64,000 bases of DNA from Poritiphilus sp965212595. GTDB taxonomy: Bacteria > Bacteroidota > Bacteroidia > Flavobacteriales > Flavobacteriaceae. Position 1 is the stretch's first letter. The number at the start of each line of letters is the position of its first letter. Positions 7,215-15,925 of the stretch are shown here, piece after piece. Both the position numbers and the translations under genes were made by a program. The notes beneath the pieces were generated by a model. That model was not told where the DNA came from, did not search any database, and saw nothing but the letters and a program-made list of their open reading frames with translations. The DNA is taken from positions 442,061 through 506,060 of the forward strand of contig CBDBVE010000001.1 of assembly GCA_965212595.1 (NCBI GenBank), written 5' to 3'.

Positions 7215-7976
7215 TTATTTTGCCATTTTGAGTTCCTTTTTCAAAATACTTGTAAATCTTGTTGCGCTTAGATAATGGTCGTCTAATAACTTACCGTCAT
7301 GCAAAAGATTGAAAACGCCAAAGCCCGAAGGTGCCATTTTGGCTTCTTCTACAGTATTTAATTTAGACACTTTTAGATCTACACCGTAATCCATCGCGAC
7401 GTTTAGTATAGCCGCCACAGACTTTTCGTTCCAGGGGCACTGGTCTGCATAGAGCAGATGCCAACCTTTGTATTTTTCTTGTTGGACAGTCCAATTGTGA
7501 AATTTCGGTTTTTTAGCATCAGTGTTCCATGCTTTTGCCATTAATTCAAAGCGGTCTTTTGTTTCAAGCTGTGTAAAGCCATTTTTCTCAAAAAGGCTTT
7601 TATTGGCCAGCCAACCACCTTTACTTGTCATCACACATAAACCATCCATGCCTTGGGCTTTCGCTTCTTTTTCAGCTTCTTCTATAAGCAAGGATCCATA
7701 ACCCTTGTTTCGCTCCTTTTTGGAATATATGTAGGTGCAATGTATAAACATATAGTTATCAGCATCTATGGGCCTCCATGCGTCCTTAGCCGGGACATAT
7801 TCAATAAACCCAATCATCTTGTCTGCGTCGTTTTTAAGGATTTTTATTCTTAAACCTTCTTTGTGGCGCTTTTCAAACCATTGAAGTTTATCTGTAAACC
7901 CCTGTCTCTTTGTGTCCTTGATGCAGAAGAAAGTCTCTTCAAGTGCATTTTTCGGTGTTACTTCTACTATTCTCAT
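7215..7976 (-). CDS. GNAT acetyltransferase fused to a YoaP-like thioredoxin-fold domain
   Basis: The 253 residues contain an N-terminal GNAT domain (about 1-150), with the acetyl-CoA loop KKERNKGYGSLLIEEAEKEA and the LFEKNGF strand. A C-terminal YoaP-like domain (about 165-250) has WHLLYADQCPWNEKSV, a thioredoxin-like turn with one Cys where redox enzymes have CxxC. The fusion matches the YoaP family of N-acetyltransferases, whose substrate is unknown. It heads a possible three-gene minus-strand run with the SnoaL-like and bactofilin-like genes, although these lie upstream and a shared transcript is not proven. Confidence 0.75.
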   Translation of the reverse strand: MRIVEVTPKNALEETFFCIKDTKRQGFTDKLQWFEKRHKEGLRIKILKNDADKMIGFIEYVPAKDAWRPIDADNYMFIHCTYIYSKKERNKGYGSLLIEEAEKEAKAQGMDGLCVMTSKGGWLANKSLFEKNGFTQLETKDRFELMAKAWNTDAKKPKFHNWTVQQEKYKGWHLLYADQCPWNEKSVAAILNVAMDYGVDLKVSKLNTVEEAKMAPSGFGVFNLLHDGKLLDDHYLSATRFTSILKKELKMAK

Positions 7977-7986
7977 ACGATTTGTA

Positions 7987-8376
7987 TTATGCCTCTAAAA
8001 TCTTTGCGGTAGGTATCACAGGGATATCCCAGGCTTCCTTGATCTTTCCATCAATAATGCACCATATTACAACTGCATCGATCTTCATGGGTTTGCCATC
8101 CAGAGACATGGTATCTTTAACATGTGTTACAATGAGCTCATCGCCCAAAGGGACTACTGTTAAGGGACTTACCTTAAAGGAACCCTCCGTGCGACCTGCC
8201 AATGTTTGAAAGAAGTCTTTCAAACCGGAGAGGCCCAAATAGTCTCCTTCTATCTCGGGCAATTCAGGATTATAGTAATGCCAAACAAAGTCTTCTGCAA
8301 AGATTTTGGCGCTTGCTGATAAGTTGCTAAGGTCAAGACTTTTTAAAACCTCAATATTCGGATGTTCTTTGTTCAT
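7987..8376 (-). CDS. SnoaL-like / NTF2-fold protein
   Basis: A 129-residue protein with the cone-shaped NTF2/SnoaL pattern. It has a helical N-terminus, then DFVWHYYNPELPEIEGDYLGLSG, GLKDFFQTL, strands KVSPLTVVPLGDELIVTHV and MKIDAVVIWCIIDGKIKEAWDIP. The W-H-Y-Y-NP motif near the start of the core and the D-x-K-I-x-E-x-W-D end are usual for SnoaL-like polyketide-cyclase or isomerase relatives. Most bacterial members have no known substrate. It lies 4 nt downstream of the bactofilin-like gene and 10 nt before the acetyltransferase, which suggests co-transcription. Confidence 0.75.
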   Translation of the reverse strand: MNKEHPNIEVLKSLDLSNLSASAKIFAEDFVWHYYNPELPEIEGDYLGLSGLKDFFQTLAGRTEGSFKVSPLTVVPLGDELIVTHVKDTMSLDGKPMKIDAVVIWCIIDGKIKEAWDIPVIPTAKILEA

Positions 8377-8380
8377 TATT

Positions 8381-9505
8381 TTATTCTTTTACGAGTTGTT
8401 TTTTGGATTGAATTACTTTTAAAGTCAATGCCCCATAAGTAATTGATAGGATAACTATAGAGATCAATATACCAGCATAAGGGATCATAGTTAGCAAACG
8501 CAATAGGATAGCAAATCCTAATGCCACGAATGTGACAGGCCAAAAGCCCCAATTCTTATCTTTACTATTCCTCAAATAATATGCTATCAAAATAGCAGCA
8601 ATGATTTGTCCAAAAACCAGGCTAAATACAAAAACTGCCGCTGCAAAAAGTCCTAATTTGATACCTATTGTTATAAGAAAGGCAAGGAGGATTGCGACAG
8701 GAATCCCGATTAGGTAGATCAGGCCAAAACCAAAGCTCTTCAACAATCTGTCTTCCAAACCTTCCACTGCACTTGAAAATGCATTTCTAAAGAGAGCGTG
8801 GAAGACCAAAATAGCTAAAAAGGCTGACGCGACATAGATCAACCATTTTTTGAATGATGTAATCCCGATGGTAGATAATGATATTTGTGATTCTTCCTCA
8901 AGATCTTCATTGAACTGAGCTTCGGCATTCACCAGGGCATTATTGAAATTTATCTCTCCATCGCTATGCCAGTACTCCACATCTTTATGGAATTTCGCAT
9001 TTGACCCAAGAGTAAGGTCTTCTCCTGCTATTTTGGATGGTCCTCTTATATTTCCGTTAATTGACACATTGCCCCCGCCAATTTTCAGTCCTTCTATGAC
9101 TTCACCATTGACGGTAATATCGCCGCCATAGCAGGTTAGCCTACCGTTTATCAGTGCATTTTTCGTAATGATAACTTCCCCGCCAAAAACCACCAGATCA
9201 TCCGCAATTACCCCGTTTATAGTAGCTCTACCCACGGCTATACGTACGTCATCTGCCACATAGCTATTGAGGAATAATTCGCCTGCGGCTGCGGTTAAGT
9301 CTCCATTTATGCTATCATTGATAATGAGACTTGCTCCTGCAATAACCAGGTCTCCCTGCACCGGGGCATTTACCTTAATGGTTTCTCCTGCCCGGTAAGC
9401 ATCGTCTTGAAGTGTCTTACTGATGAGGATATCACCTTCCTTAACTGTTTGGCCAAAAGAAATAAATGAGCACAGCGCAATGAGTAAAATTGTTATTTTT
9501 TTCAT
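8381..9505 (-). CDS. Exported bactofilin-like beta-helix protein with C-terminal membrane domain
   Basis: A 374-residue protein. Signal peptide MKKITILLIALCSFISFGQ is followed by about 170 residues of short repeated beta-strand turns (VQGDLVIAGASLIINDSINGDLTAAAG..., VADDVRIAVG, IADDLVVFGG, ...), the polymer-forming (bactofilin-type) right-handed beta-helix pattern. From about 220 there are four or five membrane helices with Gly/Ile-rich sequence. Classical bactofilins are cytoplasmic; here the helix domain would face the periplasm and be anchored by the C-terminal membrane part. Such polymer-forming/membrane fusions are known as uncharacterised bacterial proteins. It is the first gene of the minus-strand trio. 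Confidence 0.72.
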   Translation of the reverse strand: MKKITILLIALCSFISFGQTVKEGDILISKTLQDDAYRAGETIKVNAPVQGDLVIAGASLIINDSINGDLTAAAGELFLNSYVADDVRIAVGRATINGVIADDLVVFGGEVIITKNALINGRLTCYGGDITVNGEVIEGLKIGGGNVSINGNIRGPSKIAGEDLTLGSNAKFHKDVEYWHSDGEINFNNALVNAEAQFNEDLEEESQISLSTIGITSFKKWLIYVASAFLAILVFHALFRNAFSSAVEGLEDRLLKSFGFGLIYLIGIPVAILLAFLITIGIKLGLFAAAVFVFSLVFGQIIAAILIAYYLRNSKDKNWGFWPVTFVALGFAILLRLLTMIPYAGILISIVILSITYGALTLKVIQSKKQLVKE

Positions 9506-9742
9506 CTGTAATAAGTTTTCGGGTTGAGCAATAACCTACTATTCGTCAGCGATTTAAAAAATGATATAAGTCATTGAGCAATTTTTTAAGATTGATGAGA
9601 AATTGGAGATGCCCTTTGCAAAGGGAAGTCTATATTGAATATCAAAGTGATGAAATTGTGGTGCGTTTAGTTAGGTTGGAAGTTATTAAAGCTCTGGTAG
9701 ACCTTTGATGTCCAGTAGGTTCATTGTTGAGATCACTACAAT
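9506..9742. other. Intergenic stretch without a convincing gene
   Basis: No ORF with a plausible start is seen. A short open stretch ending in TGA at about 9708 (reading ...VYIEYQSDEIVVRLVRLEVIKALVDL) has no start codon. It may be a remnant of a degraded gene or chance. Confidence 0.3.
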
Positions 9743-9776
9743 AAAAAAATCCATTACCTCGGTAATGGATTTTTTG
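9743..9776. terminator. Bidirectional-looking terminator
   Basis: AAAAAATCCATTACC (to 9758) pairs with GGTAATGGATTTTTT (9761-9775) around a TC loop. A and T runs on both sides allow function in either direction. It serves the lipoprotein that ends at 9836 on the minus strand. Confidence 0.8.
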
Positions 9777-9835
9777 TTTCATAAAGGACCTAAAGCTAAA
9801 CTAACAGCAGTTTGCGAGTCTTGGTAGCCTCGGAA

Positions 9836-10519
9836 TTAAAACGGGCTTGGCCCACCACCTCCACAGCTGGCATCATACTGACCTAGCGTGAGATCACTCA
9901 CGGTCTGATTGCCACAGTCTGAGGTAAAGGTAACAGAGATTGAAAAACCACCTGAGGATGGCGCCAAAACCCTGACACTAGATGTACCTTGTCCTGATAC
10001 TATTGATGCGCCCTGAAAAACCCTCCATTGGTAGGAACCTGTAGTAACATTACCGCCAAAGAGGTCGGCGTCAAAGTCAATGACCGCTCCAGGGCAATCT
10101 CCCGGCGATTCATCCTGATCTATTTCTACACTGGAAGGTGGGGTACATTCAACGATGCTGAATTCCTCGGCACAGTTATCATTGCCGTTCACGCCAGACC
10201 CGATTAAAGTTCCATTGGAAAACTGGCTGCTGAACTGTACCGTAACAGTGCTGGTGTTTTGACCGCCTGTTATTGTTATTCCAGAACCGGTCGTACTCCA
10301 GGTGATGGTACTAGCGTTAAAGTTGTTGCTATAGGTGTAGGTATAGGTATCTCCCGGAACTACAATACTCGCTCCGTTAACCTCACATTCTATGACACTT
10401 GACCGACCTTGGACAACAACAAGTTCAGGATCGTTAACTTCGTTTTCTTTGCTACAAGAGACAGCCAATAACAAAACAACTGCAACTCCAATAATCTTTT
10501 TTACTTCACTAATTTTCAT
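9836..10519 (-). CDS. Lipoprotein with two PKD-like Ig-type domains
   Basis: A 227-residue exported lipoprotein. The signal peptide ends in the lipobox LLAVSC, with Cys at about residue 22. Two related beta-rich stretches follow: TYTYTYSNNFNASTITWSTTGSGITITGGQNTSTVTVQF, then GSYQWRVFQGASIVSGQGTSSVRVLAPSSGGFSISVTF. Each is followed by a Cys-containing strand (NDNCAEEFSI, TSDCGNQTVS). This is the PKD-like fold common in Bacteroidota surface proteins. No sorting domain is present, so it is anchored by lipid only. It probably has an adhesin or structural role on the surface. It ends in a Gly-rich tail (CGGGGPSPF). Confidence 0.7.
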   Translation of the reverse strand: MKISEVKKIIGVAVVLLLAVSCSKENEVNDPELVVVQGRSSVIECEVNGASIVVPGDTYTYTYSNNFNASTITWSTTGSGITITGGQNTSTVTVQFSSQFSNGTLIGSGVNGNDNCAEEFSIVECTPPSSVEIDQDESPGDCPGAVIDFDADLFGGNVTTGSYQWRVFQGASIVSGQGTSSVRVLAPSSGGFSISVTFTSDCGNQTVSDLTLGQYDASCGGGGPSPF

Positions 10520-10690
10520 AATAATGATTTAGGGTTTATCAGAATAATATTACAAAATAAAAAGTAAAAGACTGTTAAATTTTAATTATAAAACGACATC
10601 AAACGAGGATTAACATCCTATTAATAGTTATCTATACCTATACTGGCTATCTTTCCAATAAGCTAATTTATCACAACCAAAACGCAGTTT

Positions 10691-11368
10691 ATGGAAGATG
10701 TTTCAAGTTGGATTTTGGCCCTGTTTATCATAACCACTGCCATATCTATTGTTTTCTTTTGGTTCGCAACCAACAAGAATACCAAAATTGCCTATCTGGT
10801 ACTGGCCTGGGCGCTGTTTCAGGCTATTCTGGGAATATCGGGCTTTTACCAAAACTTTGAAGCTTCTCCTCCTCGTTTTATTTTTTTATTAGCCCCAGGA
10901 TTCTTAGTAACTGCCATGCTATTTCTAAGTGGGCGTGGTAAGAAATTCATCGACTCCCTGAACATTCAATGGTTAACTGTACTGCATACGGTAAGGGTCC
11001 CTGTCGAAATTGTTCTTTACTATATCTTCTTAATTGGTTTGATCCCTGTTGAAATGACCTTTGAAGGGAGAAATTTTGATATTATAGCTGGGCTTAGCGC
11101 ACCTTTGATCTATTTTTTCGCTTTCAAAAACAGTCAGGTTAAAAGGTGGTTGTTATTTGCCTGGAACGTGGCCAGTCTGCTACTTTTAATCAATATCCTA
11201 ACTATCGCAGTTTTAAGTGCCAAAACTCCCTTTCAACAAATGGCGTTGGAACAGCCCAACATTGGCGTAACTTATTTTCCCTTTGTTTGGTTACCATCAG
11301 TCATTGTGCCTATTGTACTGATCTCACAACTTGCTGGGATTAGAAAAGCTGTGCTCAACAAACTTTAA
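10691..11368 (+). CDS. Multi-pass membrane protein of unknown function
   Basis: A 225-residue hydrophobic protein with about seven membrane segments spaced over its whole length (for example WILALFIITTAISIVFFWF, FIFLLAPGFLVTAMLFL, YYIFLIGLIPVEMTF, WNVASLLLLINILTIAVL, LPSVIVPIVLISQLAGI). No catalytic or transport motif is recognised. It is convergent with the Tat-exported aminotransferase, 59 nt away. It might work with the AraC-type regulator beyond that gene, but nothing in the sequence shows it. Confidence 0.6.
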   Translation: MEDVSSWILALFIITTAISIVFFWFATNKNTKIAYLVLAWALFQAILGISGFYQNFEASPPRFIFLLAPGFLVTAMLFLSGRGKKFIDSLNIQWLTVLHTVRVPVEIVLYYIFLIGLIPVEMTFEGRNFDIIAGLSAPLIYFFAFKNSQVKRWLLFAWNVASLLLLINILTIAVLSAKTPFQQMALEQPNIGVTYFPFVWLPSVIVPIVLISQLAGIRKAVLNKL

Positions 11369-11427
11369 ATGAACACAGTTCTCAACCGGCCTTTCGTATC
11401 ACTTAGTGCTCAAGCCAAAAAAAATCT

Positions 11428-12579
11428 TCACATCCACTTCTTCCCTTCCATTTTATCGAAAAGAAAACTAATATCATCCTCAGATCCCATGGTAACCCTT
11501 GCCCAATTGGGCTTGCTGGGCCACCCTCCGGCAAGTAAAATTTTGTTCTTCCACATGAGGTCCTTATACGCTTTGAAATTGCCAACATCAAAGTAGACAA
11601 AATTCGTAGCGCTAGGAGTGTATTTCAGGCCATGCTCTTTTAGCCTTTCACAAAATTTATCTCGCACCTGATTGTTATAACTCCTCGATTTTACCATAAA
11701 CGCATCGTCTTTGAGGGCAGTAATTGCAGCGGCCATGCTAAGCGTATTAGGCATATTACCCGGAAATCCCATGGTAAATTTAGATTCCAGTTTGCTTACC
11801 AGCTCTTCGGGGGCTAGCATAAAACCAACCCGCAAACCGGCCAATCCATAAATTTTTGAAAACGTGCGGGTTACGAGCACATTTTTGCCTTCAGCTATGA
11901 GGGGTGCCATGGTTTTCTGCCGCCATGAGTCTAGAAAATGTATATAAGCTTCATCGATTAGCACAGTAGTTTTATCACTAATTAGTTTGCAAAATGTTTT
12001 TAATCTTTCTGTTTCTATCGTTGTTCCTGTCGGGTTATTGGGATTACAAAGTGTTAAGAGGCTTGTATTTGCTGTTAGCCTGGATTCCATTTCACCCAAA
12101 TTCATCCTAAAATCAGCATCAACCTCTACTGCAGATACTTTTGCGCCCAATTTTCTGGCAAACGAACCCACCACATCAAATGTGGGACTGGGAACTACCA
12201 AATGTTCACCTTTACTTCCAAAATGTGTTGCGGCCCAAATTAAAGGTTCAAAAGAACCATGACCCAGGAGTACATTTCCGGGTTTAAGTCCCTCTTGCTC
12301 AGCAATTAGTTCTTTTAGGGCCTTGTAGTCATACTTGTAAAAAGTAGCATACCGATTGCTCCTTAGCACTACCTCATTAATGATCTTCTGCACACTTTTG
12401 CTCGGACCAAGATGGTTTTCATTATAAAGTAGCCGTCGTACGGTATCGGTTTCCAGGCTACTTTCCAGGCCATAGCTTGCCCCGTTGATTTGTGAAAAAG
12501 CCTTTGAAGAGAAGAGGCTTAAACCTGCTGTCGCGGCCAAAGAATTTTTAAGCCATTGCCTCCTGTTAATAGTATCCAT
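11428..12579 (-). CDS. Tat-exported PLP aminotransferase (histidinol-phosphate aminotransferase-like)
   Basis: A 383-residue protein. The twin-arginine signal (MDTINRRQWLKNSLAATAGL) is followed by a SSKAFSQ cleavage region. The rest is a complete fold-type-I aminotransferase: PNNPTGT, the PLP-ring Asp in LIDEAYIHF, and Schiff-base Lys in RTFSKIYGLAGLRVG. The closest family is class I/II aminotransferases of the HisC type. A cytosolic histidine-biosynthesis role is unlikely because of the Tat signal and lack of his neighbours. Tat export fits an enzyme folded around PLP before transport. The substrate is unknown. The AraC-type regulator upstream is in the same direction, 79 nt away. Confidence 0.8.
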   Translation of the reverse strand: MDTINRRQWLKNSLAATAGLSLFSSKAFSQINGASYGLESSLETDTVRRLLYNENHLGPSKSVQKIINEVVLRSNRYATFYKYDYKALKELIAEQEGLKPGNVLLGHGSFEPLIWAATHFGSKGEHLVVPSPTFDVVGSFARKLGAKVSAVEVDADFRMNLGEMESRLTANTSLLTLCNPNNPTGTTIETERLKTFCKLISDKTTVLIDEAYIHFLDSWRQKTMAPLIAEGKNVLVTRTFSKIYGLAGLRVGFMLAPEELVSKLESKFTMGFPGNMPNTLSMAAAITALKDDAFMVKSRSYNNQVRDKFCERLKEHGLKYTPSATNFVYFDVGNFKAYKDLMWKNKILLAGGWPSKPNWARVTMGSEDDISFLFDKMEGKKWM

Positions 12580-12658
12580 GATTTTTTAGTTTTCTCTAAA
12601 TGAACCAAAAATTACAGACACTTTCCATTGGATTCATGAATCCATTATCGATTTAGAA

Positions 12659-13684
12659 CTAGGCGGTGTTTTCGGAAGAGTGTTTTAAACGATATTCTGA
12701 AGGGGTGGCTTTTGTAAACGCCTTAAATGCCACATTAAATGAAGACAAATTGTTAAAGCCGGAGTCTAAGGCTATAGCGAGAATTTTTGTATTAGACCGT
12801 CTTGTTCTCAACAATTTTTTAGCTTCTTCTACGCGATACTCATTGATAAAGCTCGAAAAGTTTTTCCTGGCATGCCTGTTAATAATTAACGAAACATCTC
12901 TTCCAGACAACCCTAACCTTGAAGATAGGGTTTGAAGGCTTAATGTTGAATCAAGATAGAGGTTTTCGTGCTCTAAAAGGTTCCTAAGCTTGTCTAGATA
13001 CACTTTGCCCTCTTCAAAGCTAATTTTTGAATTTAGGTACTTTCTCACAGCTTTGCCTTCAAATATTTTTCTTCGACTAAAACCAAGGAAGGACAACAAA
13101 AATATCAAAATAGAAAACGCTATTGGCCCTGCCGCATACACCGGAAGTACTTTAATAAATATTAAGGCATAAATTATCCAGATTGTGGCAAGGGCGCCCA
13201 CCAGCTTAAGGTACCAATCTATTAATTCCTTTTTAATTGACGGTGGCTTTTTATAAAATAGGAAAAGGCTCAGGGTCACATACACAAAAGAGTGAAGTAG
13301 AATAAAGGAATAGCTTATTCGCCATATGTCATTGTGAAAATCGTTTGGGATATAAGTACAGAAAACAATATACCCCAGGCTTGGAACAAAATGCAGAAAA
13401 TTAAGCTTAGAAATCTTTTTTAGCTGTTCTTTTAGCGAGCGTCCATAAAGATATAATAAGGGACCCACAGCCAAATTGGCGGCCAACCCGAGATTCTTGA
13501 TATAAACCGGGAGCTCTATAAAATTATAAAAGACCGATTTTGCAATCCTAAGTGAAAGTACGATAAGTAAAATGCCTAGAATTGTATTTTGAAGTCTTCT
13601 GTACCCCAACAAATGGATACCAAAAAACAGGCCAATACCAAGGCCGATACCACAGATAATTGCTATGAATAGTGTAGTGGTCAT
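12659..13684 (-). CDS. Membrane-anchored AraC-family transcriptional regulator
   Basis: Starting at ATG 13684, which begins the first helix (MTTTLFIAIICGIGLGIGLF), the protein has 341 residues. Six or seven membrane segments fill the first 220 residues. A DNA-binding HTH_18 domain occupies the last 95, with SLQTLSSRLGLSGRDVSLIINRHARKNF and a second helix-turn-helix in KILAIALDSGFNNLSSFNVAFKAFTKATPSEYR. Such 7TM-AraC proteins are frequent in Bacteroidota and couple a membrane signal to transcription. The likely target is the adjacent aminotransferase. A start at 13729 would add 15 residues without similarity to a signal. Confidence 0.8.
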   Translation of the reverse strand: MTTTLFIAIICGIGLGIGLFFGIHLLGYRRLQNTILGILLIVLSLRIAKSVFYNFIELPVYIKNLGLAANLAVGPLLYLYGRSLKEQLKKISKLNFLHFVPSLGYIVFCTYIPNDFHNDIWRISYSFILLHSFVYVTLSLFLFYKKPPSIKKELIDWYLKLVGALATIWIIYALIFIKVLPVYAAGPIAFSILIFLLSFLGFSRRKIFEGKAVRKYLNSKISFEEGKVYLDKLRNLLEHENLYLDSTLSLQTLSSRLGLSGRDVSLIINRHARKNFSSFINEYRVEEAKKLLRTRRSNTKILAIALDSGFNNLSSFNVAFKAFTKATPSEYRLKHSSENTA

Positions 13685-13810
13685 GCTATTTTGAAATTCT
13701 GGTTTTGGGCTATGCCCTGACCTTAGCAAAATTAATTAAAAGTAACTCCAGGCTTGCAAGCTGCTTCTAAAAATACTTTCAAAAATGCAATACCTACTTA
13801 AAATAAAATG

Positions 13811-13838
13811 AAAAAAGTCCCGCAACAGGGACTTTTTT
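13811..13838. terminator. Terminator between the AraC-type gene and a lipoprotein gene
   Basis: AAAAAAGTCCC (13811-13821) pairs with GGGACTTTTTT (13828-13838), giving an 11-bp stem that ends in A/T runs on both sides. It terminates the lipoprotein gene that ends at 13860 on the minus strand. Confidence 0.85.
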
Positions 13839-13859
13839 GTTTACTAATGTGGATTACAG

Positions 13860-14546
13860 CTATTTGTTAATTTCAATTCGCTCAAACTTAAAGTAAAAGG
13901 TATCTTTCTTAGCTTGTATAATTTCAATTTCCTCAACCATTTTTCCATAATCGCTATTCGTCCATTTTTTATTGATTATTTCAATGACTTCTGTGGTGTC
14001 TATCGGACTGAGTAACTCGACCTTAGAAATCTGCCGGGTGTTTCTATTGTAGTAAATACTGATAGGGTTACGAAGCCTGTCAATAGCGCGATAAAGCGAA
14101 AGGTCCTTATCTAAGTGATAATCAAAAACTATCGAGTCAAAAAAGTGTTGTGGATTAAAGTGCAATCGATGAAAATCATGACTTCGTATCATCTCCACGG
14201 CCCTATTTGGAAGTGTATCAATAACGGTTTGCATGCTATCAATAACAAAGCCCATAAGGTCCGAATTTATTATTGCAGTAAACGATTTACCGCTATTGGC
14301 ATCGACTTGTGAGAAAAAACAACTCCCATCTGAGGAGGATTTAACTTCGGTGGTATAACGTCCCTCTGGACCCAGGCAGTTGGCGAATGTAGAAATATGT
14401 TGAATTTTCGGATACCTGGAATCGAGAATCAATTCTGGCACTTTCTCATTCTGACCACAAGAAATTAGCAGTAAGATAAATACCCCGAGATACATGGAGA
14501 GTTTAGCCTGAAAAAGCAAAACGAGCCCTTTTAAAAATCGCGCCAT
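13860..14546 (-). CDS. Hypothetical lipoprotein
   Basis: A 228-residue protein. The signal sequence, with basic residues MARFLKG..., ends in lipobox LLLISCGQ (Cys at about 31). The longer start (14546) is kept because it supplies the positive n-region that a start at 14495 would lack. The rest is mixed alpha/beta with no motif I recognise, rich in His/Arg/Asp (EMIRSHDFHRLHFNPQHFFDSI). It is followed by a terminator and lies 47 nt downstream of the S41 peptidase gene in the same direction. It may be the third gene of the marR-S41 operon. Confidence 0.55.
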   Translation of the reverse strand: MARFLKGLVLLFQAKLSMYLGVFILLLISCGQNEKVPELILDSRYPKIQHISTFANCLGPEGRYTTEVKSSSDGSCFFSQVDANSGKSFTAIINSDLMGFVIDSMQTVIDTLPNRAVEMIRSHDFHRLHFNPQHFFDSIVFDYHLDKDLSLYRAIDRLRNPISIYYNRNTRQISKVELLSPIDTTEVIEIINKKWTNSDYGKMVEEIEIIQAKKDTFYFKFERIEINK

Positions 14547-14593
14547 AATCTTGTCTTATTTTAAGGAGCTCAACAGTGCAGGCCATGAGTTCC

Positions 14594-15925
14594 TTATTTG
14601 CCAGATCTCATACTCTTGTCCATTCTTCCATCTCTATACAGACCCTGTATGGCCACAATTGCACCTTGTTCTTCCAGCATTTGAATTCTGAAGTAAGGTA
14701 TTTCTTTGATTCTAAACTTTTTAGCTGTCATAGGTATAAGCTGGTAGGCGTTATTTCCTTCTCTTTGATAGTATAAGGCGCCATTTTTGAAGTGGATTTT
14801 TCTCGGACCGTAGTTGCCTGCATATGACTTTAAGGTGGTTTCATCAACGACCACCTCAGCTTTTGCCGCTTTATACCCTTCTAGAGCCCATTCTATATGA
14901 AAATTATCTTTGCCCTTTCTCTTTTCTAAAATGGTTTCAAGCGCCTTAATTTTAGCAAGTTCAAGTGCTTCTTCCGCTGCAACCTTGATGTGGGGTTCAA
15001 CTCCGACCCCTTCCCAATTTGTATTTGTTATAGGGTTAATAGCTCGGCCGTCCGGGACCCAAATCGTAAACCGGTCAGTTGCTATGCGCGTACCACCGGG
15101 GTGTGCTCCTCCACCGGTAACTTCACCAATGAGAGTAGCGCGTTCCAGATTGCGTAAGTTGTAACTAAATTCTTCAGCAGCAGAAAAGGTACCAGAGCTT
15201 GTGAGCACATAAACATCAACATCCGGTCTTCGTTTTCCAGGAACATAAGGAAGTGTCCAGGTTTGGGTAATATTATCGGTGGCCCGATTATAAAAATTAT
15301 TTAAATGAACCCTATTGGGGCCATAGAGGTAACTGGTGATCAACTGAATCATAGAAGGGCTTCCACCACCATTTTGCCTAAGATCTATAATAAGTGCATC
15401 TGCGTTACTCAAGAAGTTCATCGCGGCGTGGGCGGTAGCCCCAGCTTCCTCGTCAACATAGGAAAATCCGCTTAGATTCAGGTAACCAATGTTGCCATCT
15501 AGGATTTTTACCTCCCGAAAGCCGTAATTGGCAGCTCTGTTGTTCTGCAGTCGCCTTTCTGCAAAAGCAATACTATCTTCAGCAGACTGACTGGCGTTTC
15601 TCCTTCTCGCAATGTTTTGGGGATCAAAACGCACTCTAAGATGTAAGTCTTTGCTCACCGATTGAACATCGGCCGTTAGCACTTCTGCGAAAGCATCAGG
15701 ATCCTCAATTTTAGCATATTTCTTGCCCTTTAACTTGTCTTTGAGTAATTTGTTCATTTTAGCCGCCACCTCAGGAAAGACATAGTTGGCCTCTAATATG
15801 CTTGTAATGGAATCGACCACTTCTTGCTTTTCCATTGTGGAAATCTTTTGTGGATCGTTTTGAGCGCAGGATGGCAGCACCACCCCGCACCAAAACGCAA
15901 TTAGTAATAGTCGGGAATTTTTCAT
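14594..15925 (-). CDS. S41-family (C-terminal-processing-like) peptidase, lipoprotein
   Basis: ATG 15925 gives 443 residues. It starts with signal peptide MKNSRLLLIAFWCGVVLPSC, whose last Cys is a lipobox. An N-terminal helical domain is followed by the S41 fold: GNIGYLNLSGF, ALIIDLRQNGGGSPSMIQL, then the nucleophile region VLTSSGTFSAAEEF (catalytic Ser in TFSAAE) and IGEVTGGGAHPGG. The C-terminal part is a DUF-like beta domain. No PDZ domain is visible, as in IRBP-type members. The start overlaps the marR stop by ATGA, so both are one operon under the palindrome at 16410-16427. Confidence 0.83.
   Translation of the reverse strand: MKNSRLLLIAFWCGVVLPSCAQNDPQKISTMEKQEVVDSITSILEANYVFPEVAAKMNKLLKDKLKGKKYAKIEDPDAFAEVLTADVQSVSKDLHLRVRFDPQNIARRRNASQSAEDSIAFAERRLQNNRAANYGFREVKILDGNIGYLNLSGFSYVDEEAGATAHAAMNFLSNADALIIDLRQNGGGSPSMIQLITSYLYGPNRVHLNNFYNRATDNITQTWTLPYVPGKRRPDVDVYVLTSSGTFSAAEEFSYNLRNLERATLIGEVTGGGAHPGGTRIATDRFTIWVPDGRAINPITNTNWEGVGVEPHIKVAAEEALELAKIKALETILEKRKGKDNFHIEWALEGYKAAKAEVVVDETTLKSYAGNYGPRKIHFKNGALYYQREGNNAYQLIPMTAKKFRIKEIPYFRIQMLEEQGAIVAIQGLYRDGRMDKSMRSGK

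Noticed and set aside
11369..11596. Short plus-strand frame after the membrane protein
   Set aside because: It lies mostly opposite the end of the aminotransferase gene and shows no recognisable feature.
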